64,000 nucleotides of DNA from Sulfurimonas sp. (GTDB taxonomy: Bacteria; Campylobacterota; Campylobacteria; Campylobacterales; Sulfurimonadaceae), in the NCBI GenBank assembly GCA_027019335.1, contig JALUWV010000115.1:56948-120947 (forward strand). Reading direction: 5' to 3'. Within the stretch, counting starts at the first letter, position 1. The number at the start of each line of letters is the position of its first letter. Positions 1-9,739 of this stretch are shown here, in pieces. Position numbers and translations under genes: made by a program. The notes below the pieces were generated by a model that was given only the letters and a program-made list of their open reading frames with translations, did no database searches and had not been told where the DNA came from.

Positions 1-30
1 ATCATAGGTGGTGGTCATGGCAACTCGCAT
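1..30 (-). CDS. truA: tRNA pseudouridine synthase A, N-terminal 10 codons only (cut by window edge)
   Basis: Reverse complement of 1-30 reads MRVAMTTTYD, a TruA-like start, and overlaps the lptF stop as TAATG. Confidence 0.45.
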   Translation of the reverse strand, partial: MRVAMTTTYD

Positions 31-1049
31 TAAAATCTTTTCACAATAGTACTTCTATATAAAAGATATGTCCCCAGAAGCCATGAAAACATGATAATGG
101 GAATAGTATAGTATATAAGTACTTTTTGTGTTCCAAGTGTGAGTCCATAGAAGAGCGTGACACTTAAAAACATATAGAGGTAAATACGAGATTTTTGATG
201 GCGTGTATGGACGATTCCTATGCTAGCAATCAAAAACAGACTGATAAGAGGAAAAAGACTTAAAAGAGTATTGGTTATGAGCATATGGCGTTTGACATCG
301 GCTCGCTCTTTTGATGTCCAGTAATCATAGGCTTTTCTATACTTTGTTAAGTTGGTTTTCATAGTATCGTTGATGAACATTGTTTTAAAATTTATCTGTT
401 TAAACTTCTCTTTTGAGTAACTATATCCTTCCCCATCTGTAAGTTTAAGCCGTAATATCCCCGAATCATTCAAGACTTGTGCTTGTTTGGCAGCAATGAG
501 GATTTCTTCTTTTTGTTTTTTGTTAAAAAGAAAAACTTTTGAGTATGTGCCATCCCCATTATCTTTTCCAAGGTAGAGGAGCCACTCCCCAAAACTATGT
601 CCAAATTCAGAAGCAGAGAGGTTAAACTTTGCTTCACTTTTTTTGTAGGAGATAAAGTTTGCAGAGAGGATTTTTGAGTGTGGAAAAACAATAAAAAAAT
701 CAAACATTAAAATGAGTGAGAGTAAAAATGCAGGTTTAAAGAATGTTTTGACGATAAAATTTGGTTTAATACCGAGTGAAAAAAGGACAACAATCTCATT
801 TTCATTGGAGAGTCTAAAAATGGCGAGTGTAGCAGCAATAAAAAAGGTAACAGGTAAAGTGTAAAAGAATATCTCAGGTAAAACAAAAAAATAAAGCTTT
901 AACATTTCCCAAATAGTAAGTTGAATAACCGCTGTGTAAGTTGCAAGCTTAATCAAAAAGATGACAGAGGCTATGGCAAAAAGTGGCATGAAAATAGATG
1001 TGAAAAGTGATGAAAGATTTGCAATGAGATATTTTTGGAGTCTATGCAT
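30..1049 (-). CDS. lptF: LptF/LptG family lipopolysaccharide export permease
   Basis: 339 aa; N-terminal TM segments, periplasmic domain, C-terminal TM helices typical of YjgP/YjgQ. Confidence 0.85.
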   Translation of the reverse strand: MHRLQKYLIANLSSLFTSIFMPLFAIASVIFLIKLATYTAVIQLTIWEMLKLYFFVLPEIFFYTLPVTFFIAATLAIFRLSNENEIVVLFSLGIKPNFIVKTFFKPAFLLSLILMFDFFIVFPHSKILSANFISYKKSEAKFNLSASEFGHSFGEWLLYLGKDNGDGTYSKVFLFNKKQKEEILIAAKQAQVLNDSGILRLKLTDGEGYSYSKEKFKQINFKTMFINDTMKTNLTKYRKAYDYWTSKERADVKRHMLITNTLLSLFPLISLFLIASIGIVHTRHQKSRIYLYMFLSVTLFYGLTLGTQKVLIYYTIPIIMFSWLLGTYLLYRSTIVKRF

Positions 1050-1051
1050 GA

Positions 1052-1867
1052 TTAATAATTTGCCTCAATATAGTGTAAAATAGGAGTATCTAAAGTAAAT
1101 ACAATGAAAGTTGCTAAACTCAAAAATGGGACAAAAGGAACTCGTTTTTCTTCTTGTGTGCCATTTTGTACTAAAAGCATAATAGGAAGTGCTAAAAGCG
1201 CAGAGAAAAAGATAGCCACAAGTGTGAGTTTAAACCCAAGTAATGCCCCCATCGTTGCTACTACCATAATATCTCCTTCACCCATAGCTTCTATAAAGGG
1301 TGTTCTATCGAAGTGTTGGTTCCAAGATGTTTTTGTTTTGAGTCCTGCTCTATATACCGATGATGTAAGGGTGTAGGAGAGGGCAAAACGCAGTAGTGTA
1401 AACCCACCAGCAAAAAGAAGTGCATTTTGTAAGTTACTGAGTAATCCTGTCACACTCCAAGCACCTAAAATAGCAAAAAGAATAGCTAAAAGATTGAGTG
1501 AGTCTGGTACCATTTTGTACTTTAAATCTATCATAGAAAGGGCTAATAGCATTAAAAAACTCAATGCTATTAAAAAGATTGGTAGGGAAGGTGGGTATTT
1601 GAGTGCTAAAACTAAAAACACTAAACCTGATAAAAATTCGATAAAAGGGTACTGCATAGAGATTTTTGCATCACAAAAGGCACATTTTCCTCGTAAAAAA
1701 AGCCATGAAAAGAGGGGAATGTTATGCCATGGCTTGAGTGGCATTTGGCAGTTAGGGCAATGAGAACTTCCATAAACAATGCTCTCTTCTTTTGGTAAAC
1801 GCAAGATGACAACATTTAAAAATGAGCCAAAAACAGTACCAAATATAAAAGCAAAGAGAAGTTCCAC
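1052..1867 (-). CDS. A24 prepilin peptidase / leader peptide methyltransferase (PilD-like)
   Basis: FGTVFGSFLNVVILRLP, CPNCQ...CAFC zinc motifs, MIDLKYKMVPD and GEGDIM catalytic motifs. Confidence 0.92.
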   Translation of the reverse strand: MELLFAFIFGTVFGSFLNVVILRLPKEESIVYGSSHCPNCQMPLKPWHNIPLFSWLFLRGKCAFCDAKISMQYPFIEFLSGLVFLVLALKYPPSLPIFLIALSFLMLLALSMIDLKYKMVPDSLNLLAILFAILGAWSVTGLLSNLQNALLFAGGFTLLRFALSYTLTSSVYRAGLKTKTSWNQHFDRTPFIEAMGEGDIMVVATMGALLGFKLTLVAIFFSALLALPIMLLVQNGTQEEKRVPFVPFLSLATFIVFTLDTPILHYIEANY

Positions 1868-2544
1868 TACTTTAATCCTCCAAATCTACGTTCAATTTTA
1901 GTAAATTTTTGAATAATATTTTCCAAATCTTCGACCCTAAAATCAGGCCATAAAGTATCGGTGAAAAAGAGTTCAGCATACGCGGCTTGCCAGAGTAAAA
2001 AGTTAGAGAGTCTGTGGTCGCCTCCTGTTCGGATGAGAACATCGACTTCACATTTTGCATCGAGTGCTTGTGTGAGTTGCTCTGCTGTTATCTCTTCTTC
2101 ATTTTTGAGAGAGTTTACTGCCCGTACAATCTCATCTTGCGCACCATAGTTGAGGGCTAAAGACTGGACAAGTCCATCACAATGCGCCGTTTTATCTTTC
2201 ACCATTTGAATGGTTTTTTGTAAAGATTTTGAAAAAGCACTCAAGTTGCCAATAGGCTCAAAACGGACATTGTTTTCTAAGTAAACAGGTAACTCTTTTT
2301 TAAGATAGGTATCGAGGAGTTTCATGAGAAATTCTACTTCTAAACGCGGTCTTTTCCAGTTTTCAGTTGAAAAAGCATAGAGTGTGAGTCTCTCTATCTC
2401 TGGCATATCTGAGCAGTAGGTTGTGATTTTTTTGACAACCTTTGCGCCTTCTTCATGCCCTTTAACTCGTTTTTTTCCTTGGAGTTCAGCCCAACGACCA
2501 TTGCCATCCATAATGATTGCGATATGTTTTACACTATTTGACAT
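1867..2544 (-). CDS. uppS: Isoprenyl transferase (undecaprenyl diphosphate synthase)
   Basis: HIAIIMDGNGRWA, LYAFSTENWKRP, LIRTGGDHRLSNFLLWQAAYAELFF. Confidence 0.95.
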   Translation of the reverse strand: MSNSVKHIAIIMDGNGRWAELQGKKRVKGHEEGAKVVKKITTYCSDMPEIERLTLYAFSTENWKRPRLEVEFLMKLLDTYLKKELPVYLENNVRFEPIGNLSAFSKSLQKTIQMVKDKTAHCDGLVQSLALNYGAQDEIVRAVNSLKNEEEITAEQLTQALDAKCEVDVLIRTGGDHRLSNFLLWQAAYAELFFTDTLWPDFRVEDLENIIQKFTKIERRFGGLK

Positions 2545-2547
2545 ATT

Positions 2548-3822
2548 TTACTCCTCTAACGCTTGTGCATACTGACATACATCGAGTGAAAGAGTGAGTT
2601 TATCATTGCGAGGAATGCTGTGGGTTTGTGCAGGTGTTATAAACTCAATGGCATTGGTATCTGTTCCAAAACTTGCACTGTTTTTTAAGAGGTTTAAGCA
2701 CACTGCATCTAAGTTTTTGTTTGTAAGCATCGCTTTAGCATTTGCACTTGCTTTGTCGGCATCCATTTCGGCTTTAAAACCGATAACTTTTATACCGTTT
2801 TTATCGAGAGAAGCTAGAATGTCTCTGTTTTTTGTCATAGAGAGTTCAAATGTCTCTCCTAAAATCTCTTTTTTCATCTTGCCTATTTGTACAGATACAG
2901 GCACATAGTCACTGACCGCAGCTGCCATAAAAAGGTAGGGTTTCTTTTGGATAAGGTGAATATGTTCTTCTCTTACAAGGGTAGGTTTCGAGATTTTACC
3001 TTTTTTAGCAATGCGAAGTGAATCGACTAAGTACTCGTGCATTTCATTAGAATCTTCCACATCAATAGTGTGCATATTTTTAGGGAGATTTGTGTCAAAT
3101 CTTGTGGCGATGAGATTGACATCGGCACCTTTAAGATAAAGAGCTGTCGCGAGTGCTGAAGCCATCTTGCCACTTGAAAAATTAGAGATATATCGAACAT
3201 CATCTATCTTTTCTATAGTGCCACCCCCCGTAACGATAACCATTCTGTCTGTCCAAAAATCATTTTTTAAGAGTTCTCGAGCAGTAGCATAAAAAATGTC
3301 CATCACATCAGCCATAGCACCATCTCCAGTGGTTTTACACGCAAGTTCTTTTGTCTGTGTTTGTAAAATTTCATAGTTTGCAATGGCGAGCATTTTAAGA
3401 TTTGCTTGGCTAATAGGGTGGTTTAGCATATTTGTATTGGCTGATGGTGCAAGGATTTTGACATCTGCATAGGCGAGGGCAGTTTGGAGTAAAATATTGT
3501 CCGCGATTGCATTTGCAAGTTTGGCGATAGTGTTTGCCGTTGTTGGAGCGAGGACAAAGACATCTGCCCATTGTCCGATTTTTATATGGTTAAAATCATC
3601 ACTCCATGATTCATTGGTGTCATCAAGCACTTTATTTGAAGTAAGAGTTTCAAAAGTAAGGGGTGTGATAAACTTTTTTGCACTCAGTGTCATAATGACG
3701 CGTACTTCAGCACCTGCTTTGACAAATTCTCGTACAAGTTCAAGAGACTTGTAAATCGCAATAGAACCAGTAACTCCAAGGAGTATTTTTTTATTTTGTA
3801 GTAAGTTAGTCGGTATATTCAT
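2548..3822 (-). CDS. coaBC: Bifunctional phosphopantothenoylcysteine decarboxylase / phosphopantothenate-cysteine ligase
   Basis: KKILLGVTGSIAIYKS flavoprotein N-terminus; VTGGGTIEKIDDVRYISNFSSGKMA ligase domain. Confidence 0.95.
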   Translation of the reverse strand: MNIPTNLLQNKKILLGVTGSIAIYKSLELVREFVKAGAEVRVIMTLSAKKFITPLTFETLTSNKVLDDTNESWSDDFNHIKIGQWADVFVLAPTTANTIAKLANAIADNILLQTALAYADVKILAPSANTNMLNHPISQANLKMLAIANYEILQTQTKELACKTTGDGAMADVMDIFYATARELLKNDFWTDRMVIVTGGGTIEKIDDVRYISNFSSGKMASALATALYLKGADVNLIATRFDTNLPKNMHTIDVEDSNEMHEYLVDSLRIAKKGKISKPTLVREEHIHLIQKKPYLFMAAAVSDYVPVSVQIGKMKKEILGETFELSMTKNRDILASLDKNGIKVIGFKAEMDADKASANAKAMLTNKNLDAVCLNLLKNSASFGTDTNAIEFITPAQTHSIPRNDKLTLSLDVCQYAQALEE

Positions 3823-3862
3823 AAAGTAAAATCTTTTTCTTGTATTTTACCAAAATTTTCTT

Positions 3863-5476
3863 TTATTTAATCAACTTTTGAGGATGACCAAAGTATTCTC
3901 CTTGTGCCAAATCAACGCCTAAATCTTTTACTATCTCTAATATCTTTTCATTTTTAACAAATTCTGCGATAGTTGGAATCCCTAATGCTTTTGCCATACC
4001 AACAATCGCAGAGACAATCACACGGTCTTTAATGCTATCGTTTTCAAGGTTCTTGATAAATGCAGCATCAATTTTAATATAATCAAAATCAATGTCTAAA
4101 ATACGACTAAAAGTAGAGTTCTCAATCCCGAAATCATCCATAGCAATCTCAAAGCCCATTGCCTTGAGACTTTTGATTTGTTCAATTAAAATTTGTAAAT
4201 ATGCCTCAGAGGTTACACTTTCTAAAATCTCAAAGGTAACATTGTGAGGATTGATGTCGTATGTTTGGAGTTTTTGTTTCAAAAAACTGATGAGATATTG
4301 GTCGAGGAGGTCACGTTGTGTGAGATTAATTGAAAAGCAAATGTCACTTTTTTCAAAGTAGGCAAAGCTTTTGTTGATAATCATTCTTGTGAGAGAGCCA
4401 ATGAGTCCCATCCTCTCAGCAGAGCCTATAAATTGATACGGTGAGTACAGTTCTCCATTGTAGTAGCCTCTTGCTAAGACCTCATATTTCACCGTTTTTC
4501 CACTCTCAATATCAACGATAGCTTGGTAGTATGGTTCTATAAGATTGTTTTCTAACATCTCTTTTGTGACATCAAGCCACTTGATAATCTCTTTTTCTTT
4601 TTGAATATTTTTTGCATCCTTATCAAAAAAGTAGTAGTATCTACTTCCAAGTCCTTTTCCAAACTCTAAAGCATATTCAGCATTGATGATACTTGACTCT
4701 TTTTCTATGATTTTGGCGATACCGATTGAAAAACTTATGTTGAGTGAAGTGTTTTGTACTTTTATCATTTTTGTATCAAAAAAACCAATGATTTGCTGAC
4801 AGAAAATCTCAATTTTTTCTGCATTTTCTTCCCTATGTAAAAACACAAAACGGTCAGATTCAGCTTTAAAAAGAGCAATCTTTGCTGTTGTATGATTGCG
4901 TAGTTCTATGGCAATAGCTTTTAAAATCTCATTAGAAAATTGTTTTCCGTACTGTTTGTTGATAGTTGAAAATGTAGAAGTATCTAGGAGTATCATATGT
5001 TTATACATTCCAGAATTGAGTTCTTCTTCCATTTTAAGATAGTTGGGTAAACCAGTGAGTGTATCGTATTTTTGTTTATTATTTTGGGAGAGTTTCCATT
5101 CGAGTTCCATGGGTCGTGTGACTTTATGTAAAATGCTCAAAAAGTTTTTTAAAGAAAGCGGTTCTATCCAAAAAGCATCTATACCGACTTTTATAAAATC
5201 CAAATTGACAGTTTTTGCTGTTTCCTTGACTATCATGATGATAAGTGTTTGTTGATGACTCTTACGTATCTCCTCTAAAAAAGGGAGAATATTTTTGCAA
5301 GCGCTATCTACTAAAACAATGTCAGGTTTATTTTGGATATACATATCAAGAGCATGACTTGTGTTATATGTACTATAAAACTTTTGTACTTTATACTCTA
5401 AAAATGTAGTAATGATTTGGTTTTTGTCATCATCATCTTCAACGAGTAGAAGAGTATAATTGAGAAAAGTATTCAC
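3863..5476 (-). CDS. Response regulator with degenerate GGDEF and EAL phosphodiesterase domains
   Basis: REC-like N-terminus (LLVEDDDD); GGDEF site reads ESDRF; EAL site EVLARGY, NLTQRDLL, EILES, DDFG, KIDAAFIK. Confidence 0.88.
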   Translation of the reverse strand: MNTFLNYTLLLVEDDDDKNQIITTFLEYKVQKFYSTYNTSHALDMYIQNKPDIVLVDSACKNILPFLEEIRKSHQQTLIIMIVKETAKTVNLDFIKVGIDAFWIEPLSLKNFLSILHKVTRPMELEWKLSQNNKQKYDTLTGLPNYLKMEEELNSGMYKHMILLDTSTFSTINKQYGKQFSNEILKAIAIELRNHTTAKIALFKAESDRFVFLHREENAEKIEIFCQQIIGFFDTKMIKVQNTSLNISFSIGIAKIIEKESSIINAEYALEFGKGLGSRYYYFFDKDAKNIQKEKEIIKWLDVTKEMLENNLIEPYYQAIVDIESGKTVKYEVLARGYYNGELYSPYQFIGSAERMGLIGSLTRMIINKSFAYFEKSDICFSINLTQRDLLDQYLISFLKQKLQTYDINPHNVTFEILESVTSEAYLQILIEQIKSLKAMGFEIAMDDFGIENSTFSRILDIDFDYIKIDAAFIKNLENDSIKDRVIVSAIVGMAKALGIPTIAEFVKNEKILEIVKDLGVDLAQGEYFGHPQKLIK

Positions 5477-5649
5477 ATCGTATCCTTTAAAATAACTTTT
5501 TTATAATGATACAATAAACTTAAAGATAAAGTCTCTAAATTGTTACTAAAGTAAACATTTAAGAAAGTATTTTTCATTTGAGGAAATAAGTAACATTTTA
5601 TGTGTCTATTTTGCACTACAATAAAAAAATATAATCAAAAGGTATATCC

Positions 5650-6456
5650 ATGACGAACAAACTCCTTGAAAATATAGATGCTATCCCCCCTTTACCAGAA
5701 TCGGTACAAGAGATAGAGAAAATTTATCAAAACCCAGACTCAACTTTTGCTGATATGCAAAAAGCGATAGATAAAGACCCACTCCTTACAGCGGCAATTT
5801 TACGTATAGTCAATTCACCAATGTATGGTATGAAAAGCACCATTAAAAGTATGCAACAAGCCATCTCTCTTTTAGGTAAAGATTCTGTACGAACTTTTGT
5901 TCTCAATAGTGCGGTAGACTCAAATTTTACTATTGACCTTTCTCCGTATGAGATGACAAAAGAACAGTTTAGAAAAGCGTGTGATACACAACTTGCTTTG
6001 ATGATAAACTGGTTGATTCGTCGTTCTCCACGACAACTTTCTCTTCTCGGCCCTGCTGCTTTTTTAGTTGATTTGGGAAGAGTTGTGATTGCAAAAACTT
6101 TGATTGAAGATGAGAAAGTCAATCTTATAAAAGAAGCTATAGTAAATGGAGAAGACATTGCTCATGCGGAAAAAACAGCATGTGGTGCGCAAACAACAGA
6201 TGTGACAGCGACACTCTTTCACCATTGGAATCTTGACCCTGATATTGTACACATTATTCGTTACAGTGATGACCCTGAGGGAACTTATGAAGAGGAAAAA
6301 GAGATGGCAGCAAAGCTTAAAGTGATTCGTGAAACAGTCATGCCAAATGGTGAAATTACACCAGAGTCTATAGCAACAGCAAAAGATACTATCGAAGAGT
6401 TTGAACTTGACTTAGAGTCTTACGAACGCGCACTCGATAAGGTAATGGCTGCTTAA
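5650..6456 (+). CDS. HDOD domain protein
   Basis: IPPLPESVQEI, DPLLTAAILRIVNSPMYG, AISLLGKDSVRTFVL typical of HDOD. Confidence 0.88.
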   Translation: MTNKLLENIDAIPPLPESVQEIEKIYQNPDSTFADMQKAIDKDPLLTAAILRIVNSPMYGMKSTIKSMQQAISLLGKDSVRTFVLNSAVDSNFTIDLSPYEMTKEQFRKACDTQLALMINWLIRRSPRQLSLLGPAAFLVDLGRVVIAKTLIEDEKVNLIKEAIVNGEDIAHAEKTACGAQTTDVTATLFHHWNLDPDIVHIIRYSDDPEGTYEEEKEMAAKLKVIRETVMPNGEITPESIATAKDTIEEFELDLESYERALDKVMAA

Positions 6457-6461
6457 CTTTT

Positions 6462-6483
6462 AAGTAGCTATCTTTAGCTACTT
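6462..6483. terminator. Putative bidirectional terminator hairpin between convergent genes
   Basis: Perfect 9-bp stem AAGTAGCTA-TCTT-TAGCTACTT between the HDOD gene (+) and the methyltransferase gene (-); overlaps the stop codon of the latter. Confidence 0.45.
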
Positions 6484-7674
6484 GATTTTACGAATAAAAA
6501 CTACTTTTAAGTAGTTTCCTTCTTGAAATCTTTTATGTACTCTAAAATCTTTTGGCAAAGAGTAACTCTCTAAGACTTTATATTTTCCCTTTAACTCTTT
6601 AAATGCAGTAGCAATAAAATCATGAAAGCGCATCATACTAAAACTTGCTGCATTTGTCGAAGCAACGATAACTCCACCCACTTTTGTGATTTGAATAATC
6701 TCTTTGAGAAGTTTGACATAATCTTTGTTTGCACTAAAGGTGTGTTTTTTACTGCGAGCAAAACTTGGAGGGTCTGCTACGACAACATCAAAAAGCATCT
6801 TTTTTCGCACAGCATATTTAAAATATAAAAAAACATCATCAACAACGATATTTTGTTGCTCTAAATCAATTGGATTATTAGTAAACTGTTCTGTTGTTTT
6901 TACGAGACTCCGTTTGGCTAAGTCCACACTTGTTGTCTGTGTAGCACCACCAAGGGCGGCAAAAACAGAAAAAGCCCCTGTATAAGAGAAGGTATTGAGG
7001 AGTTTTTTGTTTCGTGCATACTTATCTCGAATGGTTTTTCGTACTTCTCTTTGGTCTAAAAACAGACCAGTCATCGCACCATCATCAAGATAAATGGAAA
7101 AAGTCACTCCATTTTCTAAAATGAGAAGAGGGGCAGGGGCTTGACTGCCAAAGAGAAAATCATCTTTGTCATCAAGATACTTTCCTTTACTATCAAAACG
7201 TTTTTTTTGGTATACACCCTTAAATGAAACACTCTGTTTAAAAGCTTCTAAAATAAGCTCTTGAAACTCAAAAATTCCAAGGGAGTACCATGTAAAAAGA
7301 TAGTAGCCATCAAAATAATCAATCGTGAGTCCTCCCAGTCCATCGCCTTCACCATTGAGTACTCGAAATGCAGTTGTTGTTGCATCTGCATAAAAATCTT
7401 CTCTATAGGCTATGGCAGATTTTATTTTTTTTATAAAAAAAGTGATGTCAATTTTCTCTTCTTTTTTATCTGTGAGTACCCAACCATACCCTTTGTTTTG
7501 GATGGCATAATAGCCCCGAGTGATAAAGTTGCGTTTTGTATCATAAAGATTGATGAGTGTTCCCTCTTCTTTGAGAGGGCTAAAATCTACAAATATATCT
7601 TTTGTGATAAGAGGGAAACCCTCTTGAAACTTTTGTGTAAATTCAGGTTTGAGCGTAAGGTCTAAGGTTTGGAT
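6478..7674 (-). CDS. Class I SAM-dependent rRNA methyltransferase (RlmI/PUA type), extended upstream of the supplied ORF with ATC as apparent first codon
   Basis: The supplied ORF 6478-7107 covers only the C-terminal part. Reading the same frame upstream gives 189 uninterrupted codons ([26 protein letters not shown]...FRVLNGEGDGLGGLTIDYFDGYYLF...) matching the RlmI N-terminus ([20 protein letters not shown] in E. coli). No ATG/GTG/TTG occurs before 7107. Confidence 0.8.
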   Translation of the reverse strand: MQTLDLTLKPEFTQKFQEGFPLITKDIFVDFSPLKEEGTLINLYDTKRNFITRGYYAIQNKGYGWVLTDKKEEKIDITFFIKKIKSAIAYREDFYADATTTAFRVLNGEGDGLGGLTIDYFDGYYLFTWYSLGIFEFQELILEAFKQSVSFKGVYQKKRFDSKGKYLDDKDDFLFGSQAPAPLLILENGVTFSIYLDDGAMTGLFLDQREVRKTIRDKYARNKKLLNTFSYTGAFSVFAALGGATQTTSVDLAKRSLVKTTEQFTNNPIDLEQQNIVVDDVFLYFKYAVRKKMLFDVVVADPPSFARSKKHTFSANKDYVKLLKEIIQITKVGGVIVASTNAASFSMMRFHDFIATAFKELKGKYKVLESYSLPKDFRVHKRFQEGNYLKVVFIRKIK

Positions 7675-8978
7675 TATTTTGTACCAAAAAATTTATAGTA
7701 AAAATCTTTTACAAGTGCCATTTTAGTTCTGTTAATCACGAGATTTCCACTTGCTATTTTCCCACTTGTAACCGTTGTCCCAGCTGCTATCATAACATCA
7801 TCTTCAATGGTTACAGGTGCTACAAGTTGGCTATCGCTTCCGATGAAAACATTCTTACCAATGATAGTTTTATACTTTTTGATACCATCGTAGTTACAGG
7901 TAATCGTTCCTGCTCCAATGTTGGTACCTTCTTCTATCTGTGCATCGCCAAGGTAGCTTAAATGTCCCGCTTTTACCCCTTTAAGAGAAGATTTTTTTAC
8001 CTCAACATAGTTTCCAATATGTGTATCTTCTATATGCGAAGCAGGGCGAAGGTGTGCCATAGGGCCTACATCTGAGTTTTTGACTATGCTATCTTCAATG
8101 ACACTTGAAGATTTGATGTGTGCGTTAACAATGAGTGTTTCACCTGTGAGACGACAGCCGTTTTCTAGTGTACATTCACCTTCAAATGTCACACTCTCTT
8201 CGATATAAATAGTCGAAGGGAGTTGCATACTTACACCTGCTTCCATCCATTTTGTTTTGATTCGCTCTTGCATAATCACTTCAGAATCAGCCAAATCTTT
8301 TTTAGAATTAACACCTTTAAAATGTTCTTCATCTACTAAAAGAGGTGAAATGCTCAGACCATCTTTTTTCGCCATAGAGATAACATCTGTGAGGTAGTAC
8401 TCCTCTTGTGCATTGTCATTACTCAAAAGTGGGATATACTTTTCTATGACTGCCTTACTAAACGCATAGATACCTGCATTTACCGTTGTTGTTTGCAACT
8501 CTGTTTCGTTCGCATCTTTTTGCTCAACGATATACTGGACTTGATTATTGTCTATGACAACACGACCATAGCCACTCGGGTTTTCTAAGTCAAAGATACT
8601 CATAATAACATCTGCTTGTGTATCTAAAAAGCCTTGCAGTGCGCTAGAGGTAATGAGTGGCATATCGCCATTGAGTACTAAAACTTTTTCATTTTTAGGG
8701 GCTACATTTTTCATAGCACCACCCGTACCTGGAAAGTTTTGTGCATCCTGAACAACAAAATTTATATCGTCAAAGAAAACTTCCATTTGTTCTTGTACAG
8801 CTTCTTTTTGATGGGCAATAACAACCGTAATATCATCAGAAATTTCCTGAGAAGCCTTGATGATATGATAAAGCATAGGTTTACCACTAATAGAGTGGAG
8901 TACCTTTGCTTTGGATGATTTCATACGACTGCCTTTGCCAGCAGCTAAAATAATTATACTTATATTTGTTTTATTCAT
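7674..8978 (-). CDS. glmU: Bifunctional N-acetylglucosamine-1-phosphate uridyltransferase / glucosamine-1-phosphate acetyltransferase
   Basis: [29 protein letters not shown]-terminal left-handed beta-helix hexapeptides. Confidence 0.96.
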   Translation of the reverse strand: MNKTNISIIILAAGKGSRMKSSKAKVLHSISGKPMLYHIIKASQEISDDITVVIAHQKEAVQEQMEVFFDDINFVVQDAQNFPGTGGAMKNVAPKNEKVLVLNGDMPLITSSALQGFLDTQADVIMSIFDLENPSGYGRVVIDNNQVQYIVEQKDANETELQTTTVNAGIYAFSKAVIEKYIPLLSNDNAQEEYYLTDVISMAKKDGLSISPLLVDEEHFKGVNSKKDLADSEVIMQERIKTKWMEAGVSMQLPSTIYIEESVTFEGECTLENGCRLTGETLIVNAHIKSSSVIEDSIVKNSDVGPMAHLRPASHIEDTHIGNYVEVKKSSLKGVKAGHLSYLGDAQIEEGTNIGAGTITCNYDGIKKYKTIIGKNVFIGSDSQLVAPVTIEDDVMIAAGTTVTSGKIASGNLVINRTKMALVKDFYYKFFGTK

Positions 8979-9010
8979 ATTTTCTCTCTTTTTTTTGTTT
9001 TTATCTATCT

Positions 9011-9247
9011 TTAAAGTTTATCGTTTTGAGGAGGTTCATTGCTTGGAACTTGACTCAACGCATACATAAAATCTTTTTTTGAAGCTTTTTTTGCTTTTTT
9101 TTCAATAATATCAACAGTTTGTAAAGCAGATACTTTTTCACTTAAAGCATTGACAATAAATTGATTTAATGATATCTTTTCACCTTGACAAACATCGTTA
9201 ACTGCTGATTTTAAGTAATCTGGCATTCTTAAACTCATTGTTTGCAT
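9011..9247 (-). CDS. Ribbon-helix-helix (HicB-like) antitoxin
   Basis: 78 aa, [41 protein letters not shown] overlap with the upstream PIN gene. Confidence 0.75.
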   Translation of the reverse strand: MQTMSLRMPDYLKSAVNDVCQGEKISLNQFIVNALSEKVSALQTVDIIEKKAKKASKKDFMYALSQVPSNEPPQNDKL

Positions 9248-9654
9248 TATATTTCTCCTATATGTTGTAAAAATTCTTTTGGTGTCATGACTTTTACATT
9301 AAATTCGCTTGCAGGTTTAAAATCTTTTCCATTGAGTGTAACTATAATGGAACTCGATTTTACTGCCAGCTCAAGTAAAAAGTCATCATCTACATCTTTT
9401 AATTTTGGTCTCCAAAGATAAAAGATTTTATTCTTTTGTCCAATTTTGCAAATATAGTTTAAAATTGAATTAATATATTTTATTTCAAGTTTTGATTTTA
9501 ACTTTAATATCTCTTCATATTCATAAATTAATGTTGTCGAAATATTAACGACAAATTTATCACTATCAATCATTGAAATCAATTTATAACTTGCACCTTT
9601 ATTTGAATAAATGGCTGACAACAATACATTTGTATCAATTACTATATTTTTCAT
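9247..9654 (-). CDS. PIN-domain putative toxin
   Basis: MKNIVIDTNVLLSAIYSNKG, DVDDDFLLELAVKSSSIIVTLNGKDF: PIN acidic residues and fold. Confidence 0.82.
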   Translation of the reverse strand: MKNIVIDTNVLLSAIYSNKGASYKLISMIDSDKFVVNISTTLIYEYEEILKLKSKLEIKYINSILNYICKIGQKNKIFYLWRPKLKDVDDDFLLELAVKSSSIIVTLNGKDFKPASEFNVKVMTPKEFLQHIGEI

Positions 9655-9739
9655 ATCAGTAGTATATACGGTATCATATAAAAGTTTGTTTAAGCTTGAT
9701 ATATATTTTATATATAACTAAATATTATTGAATAGCTTT

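Noticed and set aside
7125-7142. GGGGCAGGGGCTTG motif also seen near 21123 and similar strings elsewhere
   Set aside because: All copies lie in coding sequence; in rlmI and nuoM they reflect the same QAPAP codons, so likely coincidence.
7261-7665. 134-aa plus-strand ORF opposite the RlmI N-terminal region
   Set aside because: Antisense shadow; the minus-strand frame encodes a recognisable RlmI N-terminus, whereas this translation resembles no family.
9695-9720. AT-only near-palindrome (gatatatattttatatataac) upstream of the HD-GYP gene's stop and PIN promoter region
   Set aside because: Low-complexity AT repeat; too weak to claim an operator or terminator.
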